From contig CBDTTW010000001.1 in NCBI GenBank assembly GCA_965363675.1, forward strand, positions 1-64,000: 64,000 nt of DNA, in the 5' to 3' direction. Positions within the stretch are counted from its first letter, which is position 1. Every line of letters begins with the position of its first letter. Source of the DNA: CBDTTW01 sp965363675 (GTDB lineage Bacteria; Bacteroidota; Rhodothermia; Rhodothermales; DASSAV01). Positions 8,373-15,843 of this stretch are shown piece after piece. A program made the position numbers and the translations under genes. The notes below the pieces were generated by a model. It searched no databases and was not told where the DNA came from. It saw nothing but the letters and a program-made list of their open reading frames with translations.

Positions 8373-9224
8373 CTACCAGTCCAGGTTGTCCTCGCCGAGC
8401 ATCTCCTTCATGCGCCGGTCGATGATCTCGTCTTTGTTGCGCTTGCGCTCTTCGAGGCGCGCGGCCTCGGCCTCGGCCTGCGCGTTCATCTCGTCCAGGC
8501 GCTGCGCCTGGGCCTCCAGGCGCTTGTCGAACGCCTCGTCCAGCTTACGCTCCAGGTCGCGTTCGAGCTGCTTGCGCCGGGCGGCTTCGGCTCCTCGGGC
8601 GCTGCGGGCCAGCTCGGCGGCTTCGCGCTCCAGCGCGCGGATCTCCGGATTGGCGAGGGCCAGCGCGTGCGATAGGTTGTCCAGCGCGTCGGCGCCGTCC
8701 ACGTCCATGCGGAACACGCGCACGTCGCGCACAGCGTCCAGCATGTCGGCAAAGCCGTCCGCGTTGGGGGGCTGCACAAAGCGCTCGATCGTGACGTTGC
8801 CATCGGCGCCGGGAAGCCGGCTGAGGCGCTCGATCAGGGCGTTGGCGTCGGGCTGCTGCCGGAACAGCGCCGCGTGCTGCTCCGCAAGGCGGCGCAACTG
8901 CTCGGCGTCGAGCGGTTGCGTGCGCCTGAGGGGGGAGGCGCCGGGGGCGAGGTTCTCGCGCAGCACATCGCCGCCCTGCACGGCGACGGCGCCGTTCTTG
9001 TCGATCACGATGACGGTGCGCCGGTCCTCGCCGCCCGCCGCCTCAGGGGCGGGCGCGGCCTCTACGCCGTTGACGGTGACGGCGCCGCTTTTGTCGATGA
9101 CGATGACGGTGCGCTCGCCGTCGGGGACGGCGGGCTGCTCCTGTGCAAGCGCCGCCGGCAGGGTGCAAAAGAAGACGCCCGCGGCAAAGGCGACGCAGGC
9201 GCTTCGGAGGGGGAATGGCTTCAT
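8373..9224 (-). CDS. exported coiled-coil protein of the ECF operon (A)
   Basis: 283 residues from ATG 9224, chosen because the signal peptide MKPFPLRSACVAFAAGVF starts there; the frame is open about 30 codons further up. The mature N-terminus has two copies of a short beta motif, RTVIVIDKSGAVTVNG and RTVIVIDKNGAVAVQG. The C-terminal ~100 residues are a long charged coiled coil (ELARSARGAEAARRKQLERD onward) ending NKDEIIDRRMKEMLGE...W. The same end motif occurs in the preceding gene product. Last gene of the sigma operon, 127 bp after its neighbour. No known family recognised; likely periplasmic sensor or effector. Confidence 0.7.
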   Translation of the reverse strand: MKPFPLRSACVAFAAGVFFCTLPAALAQEQPAVPDGERTVIVIDKSGAVTVNGVEAAPAPEAAGGEDRRTVIVIDKNGAVAVQGGDVLRENLAPGASPLRRTQPLDAEQLRRLAEQHAALFRQQPDANALIERLSRLPGADGNVTIERFVQPPNADGFADMLDAVRDVRVFRMDVDGADALDNLSHALALANPEIRALEREAAELARSARGAEAARRKQLERDLERKLDEAFDKRLEAQAQRLDEMNAQAEAEAARLEERKRNKDEIIDRRMKEMLGEDNLDW

Positions 9225-9351
9225 GAACGGTCTCCAGAGGGTTGGGTTTGGGTGAGCGCAGGGCGCAGCTCCTCCATGAGCCGACGCCGCTGCGTGTCGG
9301 GGGGTCTGGCGCAACAGGGGGATGCAGGGGGCGCGGTGGGGCCGCGCCCGT

Positions 9352-10347
9352 TTACCAGCGCGCTCCGGCGGGTGAGCCGATCAGTTCGAGCGCGCGTTGT
9401 TCTATGATTTGCTTGCGGTTGGTCTCGCGCTCGCGCAAGCGCAGGCGCAGGGCGTCGAGCTGGCTTTCGAGGTGGCGCACCTCCCGGCGGCGATTCTCCT
9501 GCTTCAGGTCGAACGCGTCGTTCAGGATGCCGCGAAGCTGCTGCTCCAGCAAGGTGCGCCGCGCCGCGTCGGAGGCGCCGCGAATGTCCGAGGCGAGCGC
9601 GAGGCTGCGTTCTTCGAGCTGGTTTTCGCGGAGCAGGCGGTTGTACAACTCGCCGTTGTGCCGGCGCACGTCGTCCAGGTAGGCGGTGTACTCCATGCGG
9701 GGCAGGTCCTCAGCCATGCGAAGCATGTCCTGGGCCGAATTGCGCAGGCGGGCGGCGCTCTCGGGGGCGCCGGCCCGCTCCAGCTCGCTGCTGCGCCGGA
9801 GGAATTGCTGCGCGTGCAGGGCGATCATGTCTACCTGCGGGCCGGCCACCGAAGGCGCGACTTCCAGGCGCGGCGCGGCCTCGAAGGCCGGCGCTTCCGC
9901 CGCCGGGGCCACCCCGAACGAAGCCGCCAGCCGGGCGCTCTGGGGGGCGGCGCCCTCAAAGGGGAACGCGCGCATGACGGGTTCGCCGAAGCTGAAGCCG
10001 GAGACGCCTTCGAAGTGCACGACGACGCCTTGGGTCTCCAGTTCGCGGAGGTTCGCGCCGTCGAGGGCGAACAGGCGCTCGCCGAGCATAAAGACCGGCT
10101 GCACGTCGCCGCTGAACGTGATGCGCGCCTCGGCGAGCGTCTCCGGGGCCAGGTCGTCGGGCAACTGCGCCGCCGCCATGCGGGCGCCGTCGAGGTAGAG
10201 CACGCCGCCGCGCACTTCAAAGGTTCGTTCGGCGGCCGTCTGCGCACGCAGGGGCGCGGCAAAGGCGCCGGCCAGCAGAAGCGCCGCCGCCAGCAGGCCG
10301 AGCCGCTTCGGCGCGGAAGGATTCAGGGGTGGCAACGTCTCGCGCAT
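9352..10347 (-). CDS. exported coiled-coil protein of the ECF operon (B)
   Basis: 331 residues with an N-terminal hydrophobic export signal (LGLLAAALLLAGAFAAPLRA, about 17-36). The mature N-terminal domain is beta-rich and begins TFEVRGGVLYLDG. The second half is helical and charged, ending TNRKQIIEQRALELIGS...W, which aligns with the end of the downstream gene product as N-[KR]-x-[EQ]-I-I-[DE]-x-R-x-x-E-[ML]-[LI]-G. It begins 12 bp after the anti-sigma candidate stop, so it is in the same operon. Not assignable to a named family. Confidence 0.7.
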   Translation of the reverse strand: MRETLPPLNPSAPKRLGLLAAALLLAGAFAAPLRAQTAAERTFEVRGGVLYLDGARMAAAQLPDDLAPETLAEARITFSGDVQPVFMLGERLFALDGANLRELETQGVVVHFEGVSGFSFGEPVMRAFPFEGAAPQSARLAASFGVAPAAEAPAFEAAPRLEVAPSVAGPQVDMIALHAQQFLRRSSELERAGAPESAARLRNSAQDMLRMAEDLPRMEYTAYLDDVRRHNGELYNRLLRENQLEERSLALASDIRGASDAARRTLLEQQLRGILNDAFDLKQENRRREVRHLESQLDALRLRLRERETNRKQIIEQRALELIGSPAGARW

Positions 10348-10359
10348 GTAGGCTTCAGG

Positions 10360-11082
10360 CTAGAACTGCCTCATCGAGGCGGGTTGTACGAGAGGAAGGT
10401 TGCGGCCGGAAGGCGGCGCGGGCATCAGGTCTTCCTCGTCCCACGCGGCCTCGGCGCTGCGGGCCTCCAGCAGCTCGACGCGCCGGTGAAGGTGGTACAC
10501 CTCGTCGGCCTCGTCCCAATCGTAGCCGCCTGCTTCGAGCGCCTGGCGCGCTTCTTCGGCCGTGGCCGGGCGCACCGACGCTTCCGCCGGGCGGGCGGCG
10601 GCGAGCCGGGCGGCGGCCTCCGGCGCGGCGGGCTGCGGGCGCGCCGGCGCGGCGGGCGCGGTCTGCTCGGCGCGGGGGGCAGGCGCAGCGGCAAGCTCGG
10701 CCGCCGGGGGCGCTTCGGGAGCCGCCAGGTGAGGCGTGGAGGCCGCCGGCGAAAGCCCGGCTTCGGGCGCCAGGCGCCACACGCCGATGCTGAGGGCGAT
10801 CAGAAACGCGAAGGCGGCTCCGGTAAGGCTGTACAGAGGGATCCGGCGGTTGCGCATGCGCGGGCGCGGCCCACGGTCGGCGCGCGGACCGGCGCTGCGC
10901 GGCTTCTCGGCCGCCAGAAACACGGCGTCGAGCGCGGCGCGGCTGGGCCGCAGGCGCGGGCGCGCATCGAGCGCTCGCTTTACTTCGGCGAGGGCTTCCT
11001 GCTCGCGCAGGTCTGCGCCGCTGCGGGGCGGCGCGTCTTCATCCGGGTAGAGCGCCCAGACAGAGGAAAAGGTATCGTCCAT
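10360..11082 (-). CDS. probable membrane anti-sigma factor
   Basis: 240 residues from ATG 11082 (MDDTFSSVWALYPDE); an upstream in-frame extension would overlap the sigma gene. Residues 1-80 are cytoplasmic and helical with RPRLRPSRAALDAVFLAA, residues ~82-103 form one membrane span (LTGAAFAFLIALSIGVWRL), and a long Ala/Pro-rich linker leads to a charged C-terminal helix. Position directly after an ECF sigma gene (77-bp gap), a cytoplasmic N-terminus and one TM segment suggest a sigma-sequestering role. There is no HxxxCxxC zinc motif of ZAS-type anti-sigma factors, so the assignment rests on context. Confidence 0.6.
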   Translation of the reverse strand: MDDTFSSVWALYPDEDAPPRSGADLREQEALAEVKRALDARPRLRPSRAALDAVFLAAEKPRSAGPRADRGPRPRMRNRRIPLYSLTGAAFAFLIALSIGVWRLAPEAGLSPAASTPHLAAPEAPPAAELAAAPAPRAEQTAPAAPARPQPAAPEAAARLAAARPAEASVRPATAEEARQALEAGGYDWDEADEVYHLHRRVELLEARSAEAAWDEEDLMPAPPSGRNLPLVQPASMRQF

Positions 11083-11159
11083 GACAAAGGTCCTTCGAAT
11101 AACGCTGACGCGTATGGCAATACTCGCTGTTTCCCGATGCCGGGGCTGCCGAAGAACGC

Positions 11160-11777
11160 TTACGCCTCCACCAGAGCTTTTCTGGGGGACGCCTGCATCA
11201 TCCGTCGGAGGTTGAGCAGCGCATATCGCATGCGGCCCAACGCCGTGTTGATGGAGCAGTCCGTCAGTTCTGCGATTTCCCGGAAAGTCAGTTCTGCCTC
11301 CTGGCGCATCAGCAGCACCTCCCGCTGTTCGGGCGGCAGCCGCTCGATGCACGCATCCAGCAACTCCGATTGCTCCAGCCGGTGAATCTGCTCGTCCGCC
11401 GCGACGCCGTCGTCGGGGAGGGCGTCCCAGAACGAGGCGTCATCCTCGGCGGCGCGCCCGTCCACGTCCACCCATTTCTTGCGGCTGCGGAGGTGGTCGA
11501 GGGCGGCATTGCGCGCAATGCGCATGGTCCAGGCAAGCCAGCGGCCTTGCATTTCGTAACCGCCGCGCTGGTTGTTCAGCGCGGAGATGACGCGGAAGAA
11601 CGTTTCCTGGAACAGGTCATTGGCGACTTCGCGATCACGGACCATGCCCATCAGGTACCCGAACAGGCGTTCCTGATGCCGCTCGACCAACACGCGAAAC
11701 GCGCGCTGGTCGCCGCGCTCAACGTACTGGGCGACGAGCTCTTCGTCAGTCTGGTGCATGAAGTCGGATGCTTTCAC
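11160..11777 (-). CDS. ECF-type RNA polymerase sigma factor
   Basis: 205 residues. Region 2 is clear: AFRVLVERHQERLFGYLMGM, then DLFQETFFRVI and RWLAWTMRIARNAALDHLR. Region 4 is clear: ERLPPEQREVLLMRQEAELT, then FREIAELTDCSINTALGRMR. There is no region 1 or 3, as expected for ECF factors. The annotated start is GTG at 11777; an ATG at 11759 (residue 7) is an alternative, and neither has a strong ribosome binding site. First gene of a four-gene operon with a membrane anti-sigma candidate and two exported coiled-coil proteins, so it probably responds to an envelope signal and autoregulates. Confidence 0.93.
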   Translation of the reverse strand: MKASDFMHQTDEELVAQYVERGDQRAFRVLVERHQERLFGYLMGMVRDREVANDLFQETFFRVISALNNQRGGYEMQGRWLAWTMRIARNAALDHLRSRKKWVDVDGRAAEDDASFWDALPDDGVAADEQIHRLEQSELLDACIERLPPEQREVLLMRQEAELTFREIAELTDCSINTALGRMRYALLNLRRMMQASPRKALVEA

Positions 11778-12094
11778 GAGCGTTCTTCAGTCAGCGAATG
11801 CAACAGGCAGGAGGTCGGTCCCGCCCGGCGCATTCGGCTGCCTCCGGACGTCTCGCTGACATATCCTGATCTGTCGCATTAACGCGCTTCTTAAGACCTT
11901 TGGTATAACGGCACGCAAATAAAATACCGGGGCCCCGAAGCGCGGGGGGCATAAATGCGTCCAGCCGAAAACGCGCCTCAAAGGCGGTTTGATCGATTCT
12001 TCGGCCGCCGGACGCGCCGGCGGCGACCGCTAAACTATACATCCTAGCGCGCGCGTGCACACTTTACTGAACAACCGGCGGGGCGCATGAACGG
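11778..12094. other. 317-bp non-coding region upstream of the ECF operon
   Basis: No gene seen. AT-rich DNA near 11885-11925 (CTTAAGACCTTTGGTATAAC on the plus strand) probably contains the ECF operon promoter, but no motif is convincing. A hairpin GCCGCCGG/CCGGCGGC at 12004-12024 with a 5-nt loop has no T-run. Confidence 0.4.
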
Positions 12095-12127
12095 CAAACA
12101 GGCGCTCCGAAGCTCGGAGCGCCTGTC
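12095..12127 (-). terminator. terminator of the RlpA gene
   Basis: Near-perfect hairpin AGGCGCTCCGA...TCGGAGCGCCT with a tiny loop; on the minus strand it is followed by GTTTGCC. It begins 24 bp after the stop of the RlpA gene. Confidence 0.7.
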
Positions 12128-12150
12128 TTTCACAAGAAGCCTTGCGGGGT

Positions 12151-12618
12151 TTAGCTTGCAGGCAGCAGCTCGATCCGGACGTTGGCCGTGCCGGCCTCCG
12201 CCATGTCGAGCGCGCCGGCGGCCTTCTCCGACACGTCCAGCACGCGGTCTTCGGCGTACGGGCCGCGGTCGTTGACGCGCACGATGATCGACTTGCCGTT
12301 CTCGACGTTCGTCACCCGAAGGCGCGAACCGAACGGCAGCGTCTTGTGCGCCGCCGTGAGCGCGTCGCCGTCGAAGCGCTCGCCGCTGGCCGTCGGGCGG
12401 CCCTCGAAGCCTGCCCCGTAAAAGCTGGCCTCGCCTTCCGCAATCAGCTTGCCCTGCTCGGTCATCGCCGCAGGACTTGCCGAACGGATGGCAGCGGCCG
12501 CAACGCGGCTGCTATCCGTGCGAGAAGTCGTCAGCATCACTACGCCGGCGATCAGCATAAACACGGCAATGACAGCACCCGCGATCAGGTCCTTCTTGCG
12601 CCTAACAAGGTTCTTCAT
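12151..12618 (-). CDS. RlpA-like septal ring lytic transglycosylase family protein
   Basis: 155 residues from ATG 12618, preferred over the ATG at 12645 because GGAGA stands 5 bases before it. One N-terminal membrane anchor (LIAGAVIAVFMLIAGVVML), then a double-psi beta-barrel: GEASFYGAGFEGRPTASGE, ALTAAHKTLPFGSRLRVTN and IIVRVNDRGPYAEDRVLDVS, with the conserved catalytic Asp in VNDRGPY. RlpA enzymes cleave denuded glycan strands at division sites. No SPOR domain is present, so septal targeting through naked glycan is not supported. It stands alone. Confidence 0.9.
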   Translation of the reverse strand: MKNLVRRKKDLIAGAVIAVFMLIAGVVMLTTSRTDSSRVAAAAIRSASPAAMTEQGKLIAEGEASFYGAGFEGRPTASGERFDGDALTAAHKTLPFGSRLRVTNVENGKSIIVRVNDRGPYAEDRVLDVSEKAAGALDMAEAGTANVRIELLPAS

Positions 12619-12686
12619 ACGCGTCTCCGTTTGTTCGTTTAACATATATTTTCAACGCATCACGAAAGGTATTGTTCCTTAAGTCA

Positions 12687-12715
12687 TTGTTTTTTATATT
12701 ACTTGATTAGCCTTG
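12687..12715 (+). promoter_or_regulatory. possible promoter for the lipoprotein gene
   Basis: TTG at 12687-12689, an 18-bp AT-rich spacer, then TAGCCTTG at 12708-12715, one mismatch from TAnnTTTG. This would give a leader of about 130 nt before ATG 12853. Confidence 0.3.
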
Positions 12716-12852
12716 TCCGAAAAATCCGGCGGCGCGGCGCCCCGAGGCATCCGGCGGGCAATACGGCGGCCCCGCAGGGGCGCGGCGGAACAACGCGCGG
12801 CCTCGGGGCATCTATCAACGCTGTCGCCGATGCTCGCCTGACCTTGCCCGAC

Positions 12853-13407
12853 ATGACCTTTCTCCGCTATAGCCGCCGCTCGGCGCTGCCTGTGCTCGCC
12901 GCGCTCGTCCTGGCGCTCGGCGGCTGCGACGCCGGCATCACCATGAAGGACCCGGTGTTTCTGACGCAGGAGCTTACGTTCCGCTTTTCGTTCGACGAGG
13001 AGGACATCAACTCCGGCAAGCTCTCCTCGCTGCGCTCGGAGCAGCGGATCAACCTCGACGATTTGCTCGAAGACGGGTACACCAAGGACGACATCAAAAG
13101 CGCGAACGTGGCGCTCGTGGAGCTGGTGCGCGGGCAGCCCGCCGGCGTCAAGCTCAACGACATCTTCAGCGAGGTGAACGTGCTGCTCTCGTACTCGGAG
13201 CAGGTGTTCGAGCTGGTGGCCTCGGCGGACAACGTAGGGGCGCAGGACCGCATACAGCCCCGGCTTGCGGAGAAGTCCGACCCCCGGAAAGTCCTGACGA
13301 AGCCGAACTTTGAAGCGGTGCTCGAAATCAAGCCGCGCGAGCTTACCCCCGCGACCTACGTGCTGACGGCCCGTATGGTGCTGACGCTGGAGATGCGCGG
13401 CTCGTGA
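12853..13407 (+). CDS. lipoprotein of unknown function
   Basis: 184 residues from ATG 12853, where a lipoprotein signal starts (MTFLRYSRRSALPVLAALVL, lipobox ALGGC with Cys25). The mature protein is acidic and beta/alpha mixed, including RFSFDEEDINSGKLSSL and ending with the beta-strand YVLTARMVLTLEM. No family recognised. The frame is open upstream to 12703, but those residues lack signal character. Its stop is 9 bp from the convergent RidA gene. Confidence 0.75.
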   Translation: MTFLRYSRRSALPVLAALVLALGGCDAGITMKDPVFLTQELTFRFSFDEEDINSGKLSSLRSEQRINLDDLLEDGYTKDDIKSANVALVELVRGQPAGVKLNDIFSEVNVLLSYSEQVFELVASADNVGAQDRIQPRLAEKSDPRKVLTKPNFEAVLEIKPRELTPATYVLTARMVLTLEMRGS

Positions 13408-13416
13408 GGCGGACCG

Positions 13417-13815
13417 TCAGCGTACGGCGATGCACGAAATTTCGACGCGCGCGCCACGGGGCAGGGCGCTGACCTGAACGGCCTCGCGGGCCGGGGGCAT
13501 GTCCGCCGAGAAGTAGCGGGCGTAGACCTCGTTGATGGCGGCATAGTCCGCCATGTCGGTCATGTACACGGTGCACCGCACGACGCAATCGAAGCCGAGG
13601 CCGGCGGCCTTCAGGACGCCGCCGAGGTTTTGGAGCGCCTGTTCCGCTTCGGCCTCTACGGTCGCGTTGACCAGAGCCCCCGTCGCCGGGTCGAGCGGCA
13701 CCTGTCCGGAGCAGTAGAGCACGTCGCCGGCCATGATGGCCTGGCTGTAGGGGCCGATGGCCGCCGGGGCGGTGGTCGTAGCAATGCGGGTGCGGCTTGT
13801 GGCGGGTTTATGCAT
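13417..13815 (-). CDS. RidA family protein
   Basis: 132 residues, typical for the YjgF/YER057c/UK114 family. Motifs: APAAIGPYSQAIMAGDVLYC, GQVPLDPATG, QALQNLGGVLKAAG, VRCTVYMTDMADYAAINEVY, and the end PRGARVEISCIAVR with the substrate-binding Arg and Glu of active RidA. RidA deaminases hydrolyse reactive enamine/imine intermediates released by PLP enzymes such as threonine dehydratase. Monocistronic and convergent with the lipoprotein gene. Confidence 0.93.
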   Translation of the reverse strand: MHKPATSRTRIATTTAPAAIGPYSQAIMAGDVLYCSGQVPLDPATGALVNATVEAEAEQALQNLGGVLKAAGLGFDCVVRCTVYMTDMADYAAINEVYARYFSADMPPAREAVQVSALPRGARVEISCIAVR

Positions 13816-13983
13816 GGCGCAGCAAGGAAGCGGTAGGGTAGAGGCGTCGGCGCGCGGCTAACATCACCCGCAGCGTTTGTATACTCAAGCGAATATTTAA
13901 TGGACAGGCGCAGAGCAGGCTATTTTATCCTCTCGCCGCTGCGTATTCACACGTTCTCTACCCTGAAAGCACGCATACCCCTC

Positions 13984-14790
13984 ATGAACCTACAACTAAA
14001 CGGTAAAACCGCTTTCGTGGCGGGGGCCAGCGCCGGGCTCGGCTATGCCGTCGCCGAGGCGCTGCTGGCCGAGGGCTGCCGCGTGGCGATCTGCTCGCGG
14101 AATGCCGAGCGCATCGAGGCCGCCGCCGAGCGCCTGCGCGCCGCCGCGCCCGGCGGCGAGGCGCTGCCGCTCGTGTGCGATGTCGCCGACGAGGAGGCCA
14201 TCGAGGCGGCCGTACAGCGCACCCTGGAGGCGTTTGGTCGCCTGCACATCCTCGTCACGAACGCCGGGGGCCCGCCCTCGGGGGCCGTCGCGGAGCACGC
14301 CTCCGAGGCCTGGCGGCGCGCCTTCGAGCTGAACCTGCTCGGCACGGTCAACCTGTGCCGGAGCGCGCTGCCCGCGCTTGCCGAGGCGGCCGCCGTGGAC
14401 GGACACGCGCGCATCCTCATGATCACGTCGGTCTCGGCCAAGCAACCCATTCCGGGCCTGGTGCTCTCGAACGCGCTGCGGGCGGGCGTGCAGGGCTTTG
14501 CCAAGACCCTTGCCGACGAGGTGGGGCCGCTCGGCATCACGGTGAATACCCTGCTGCCCGGCTACACGCGCACGGACCGCCTGACGGACCTGCGCGAGGG
14601 GGCGGCGGCAAAGACGGGCAAAACGGCCGAGGAGGTGGAAGGGGCCTGGGCCGAAGCGACGGCGCTGAGGCGCATCGCCGAGCCGCACGAGTTTGCGGCG
14701 GCGGCGGCGTTTCTGGCATCCGGGCGCGCCTCCTACATCACCGGCATCGCGTTGCCGGTGGACGGCGGCCGCTCGAAGCACGTGCTGTAG
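13984..14790 (+). CDS. SDR-family oxidoreductase with non-canonical catalytic residues
   Basis: 268 residues from ATG 13984 (MNLQLNGKTAFVAGASAGLG), preceded by in-frame leader that is not SDR-like. The Rossmann motif GASAGLGYAV, the NAGG motif and the C-terminal GIALPVDGGRS are present. At the catalytic site, where YxxxK is expected, the sequence reads ITSVSAKQPIPGLVLSNALR; aligning on the following QGFAKTLADEVG puts Ser and Arg in place of Tyr and Lys. The same change occurs in a known SDR subgroup of unclear activity, so reductase function should not be assumed. Confidence 0.85.
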   Translation: MNLQLNGKTAFVAGASAGLGYAVAEALLAEGCRVAICSRNAERIEAAAERLRAAAPGGEALPLVCDVADEEAIEAAVQRTLEAFGRLHILVTNAGGPPSGAVAEHASEAWRRAFELNLLGTVNLCRSALPALAEAAAVDGHARILMITSVSAKQPIPGLVLSNALRAGVQGFAKTLADEVGPLGITVNTLLPGYTRTDRLTDLREGAAAKTGKTAEEVEGAWAEATALRRIAEPHEFAAAAAFLASGRASYITGIALPVDGGRSKHVL

Positions 14791-14841
14791 CAAGCGTCAG
14801 GGCGCGCCGCCCAATGGCAGCCGCGCCGAAACGAGACGGCT

Positions 14842-15843
14842 TCAGGGCGTCGCGGCTTCCGGTGCGGCGGCGTAGGCGCGCCAGGCGGCTTCCGCTTCGG
14901 CCGGCGCGGCGGCTCCGGTGTGCACGCGCGTGCGGTAGCGCAGCGTGAGCGCGGCGTGCGGGGGCAGCACGAGCGGCGCGTGGTAGAGCAGCGCAGGCGT
15001 AAAGAAGGCGTGGGCGCCCGTCTCGAACCAGACGTACCACGGCGAAGGGCTGCGGGGGTTGGCCGGGTGGCTGAGCATCGTCAGTCCGCCCGCGCGGGCG
15101 CCGTTGCGGGCGCTCAGGTCCATCCAGCGCGCCGTGTGGCCGTCGCCGGTGAGCGACTCGCGGCGCTGCCGGCCTTCCGAGTCGAGAAAATGGTGGTCGG
15201 CAAGGCCCTCGTCGGCCCGCAGCGAGAGGCCGCCGTAGCCGCCCCACGTCTCGCCCCCGTAGGCGGCCGGCGGCGTCCGGTCCAGCGTCACCTCCCGGTC
15301 GAGCGCCGTAAAGCGCAGGCGCCAGTCGATGTCGTAGCCGCCGGCGGTGGGCGCCCCGACGGCAAGCGTGCGCTGCTCGGTGAGCACCGGTGCGCCCCCC
15401 TCGGGCGCATAGGCCAGGCCGAGCGTGATGCGGGCGCTGAAGTCCGCCGCCGGGACGGCCTCGACGCTCCGGATGAGCGTGCGGCCGGCGGCGAGCCCGC
15501 GCGCAGGGTCTTCCTCCCAGTAGTTTACGCCGTTGATGAGTTTCCACGAGAACCAGAGCCCTCGATGCCAGGGGTGATCGGTCGGTCGGAGCCCGGCCAG
15601 ATCCAGGCCCTCCGGCGTGCGGAGCGGGTAGAAGTACGGCTTGTCCTGCTCGGAGTCGTAGTTGAGTTGCCACAGCGGCGCGTCGCCGCGCATCAGTGCA
15701 AGCGTGCGGCGGTCCTGCCGCCATGCATAGGCAGAGGCAGGGCCGCGCGCGGAGGCGCACCCGGCCAGCGCCAGCGCTCCGGCGAGTGCGGCAAACTGCC
15801 GGCGGGAGATGGGCGCGCCGCCGGGCGTAAGGGGAGAGTTCAT
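14842..15843 (-). CDS. PmoA-like (DUF6807) lipoprotein
   Basis: 333 residues from ATG 15843. The N-terminus combines a Tat-like twin-arginine (ISRRQFAALAGALALAGCAS) with a lipobox Cys, so it is probably exported folded and lipidated. The beta-rich body has YFYPLRTPEGLDLAGLRPTD, HPWHRGLWFSWKLINGVNYW and HHFLDSEGRQR, matching proteins annotated as PmoA/DUF6807, which occur widely in sugar-degradation loci and have no proven link to methane oxidation. Its start overlaps the stop of the upstream Gfo/Idh gene by 4 bp (ATGA), implying translational coupling. Function probably in modified-sugar or glycoside catabolism. Confidence 0.8.
   Translation of the reverse strand: MNSPLTPGGAPISRRQFAALAGALALAGCASARGPASAYAWRQDRRTLALMRGDAPLWQLNYDSEQDKPYFYPLRTPEGLDLAGLRPTDHPWHRGLWFSWKLINGVNYWEEDPARGLAAGRTLIRSVEAVPAADFSARITLGLAYAPEGGAPVLTEQRTLAVGAPTAGGYDIDWRLRFTALDREVTLDRTPPAAYGGETWGGYGGLSLRADEGLADHHFLDSEGRQRRESLTGDGHTARWMDLSARNGARAGGLTMLSHPANPRSPSPWYVWFETGAHAFFTPALLYHAPLVLPPHAALTLRYRTRVHTGAAAPAEAEAAWRAYAAAPEAATP

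Noticed and set aside
14842..15843. Methane monooxygenase subunit PmoA
   Set aside because: The PmoA name is a family label carried by annotation; the protein is a Tat/lipobox-exported beta-rich protein in a sugar locus with no PmoB or PmoC.
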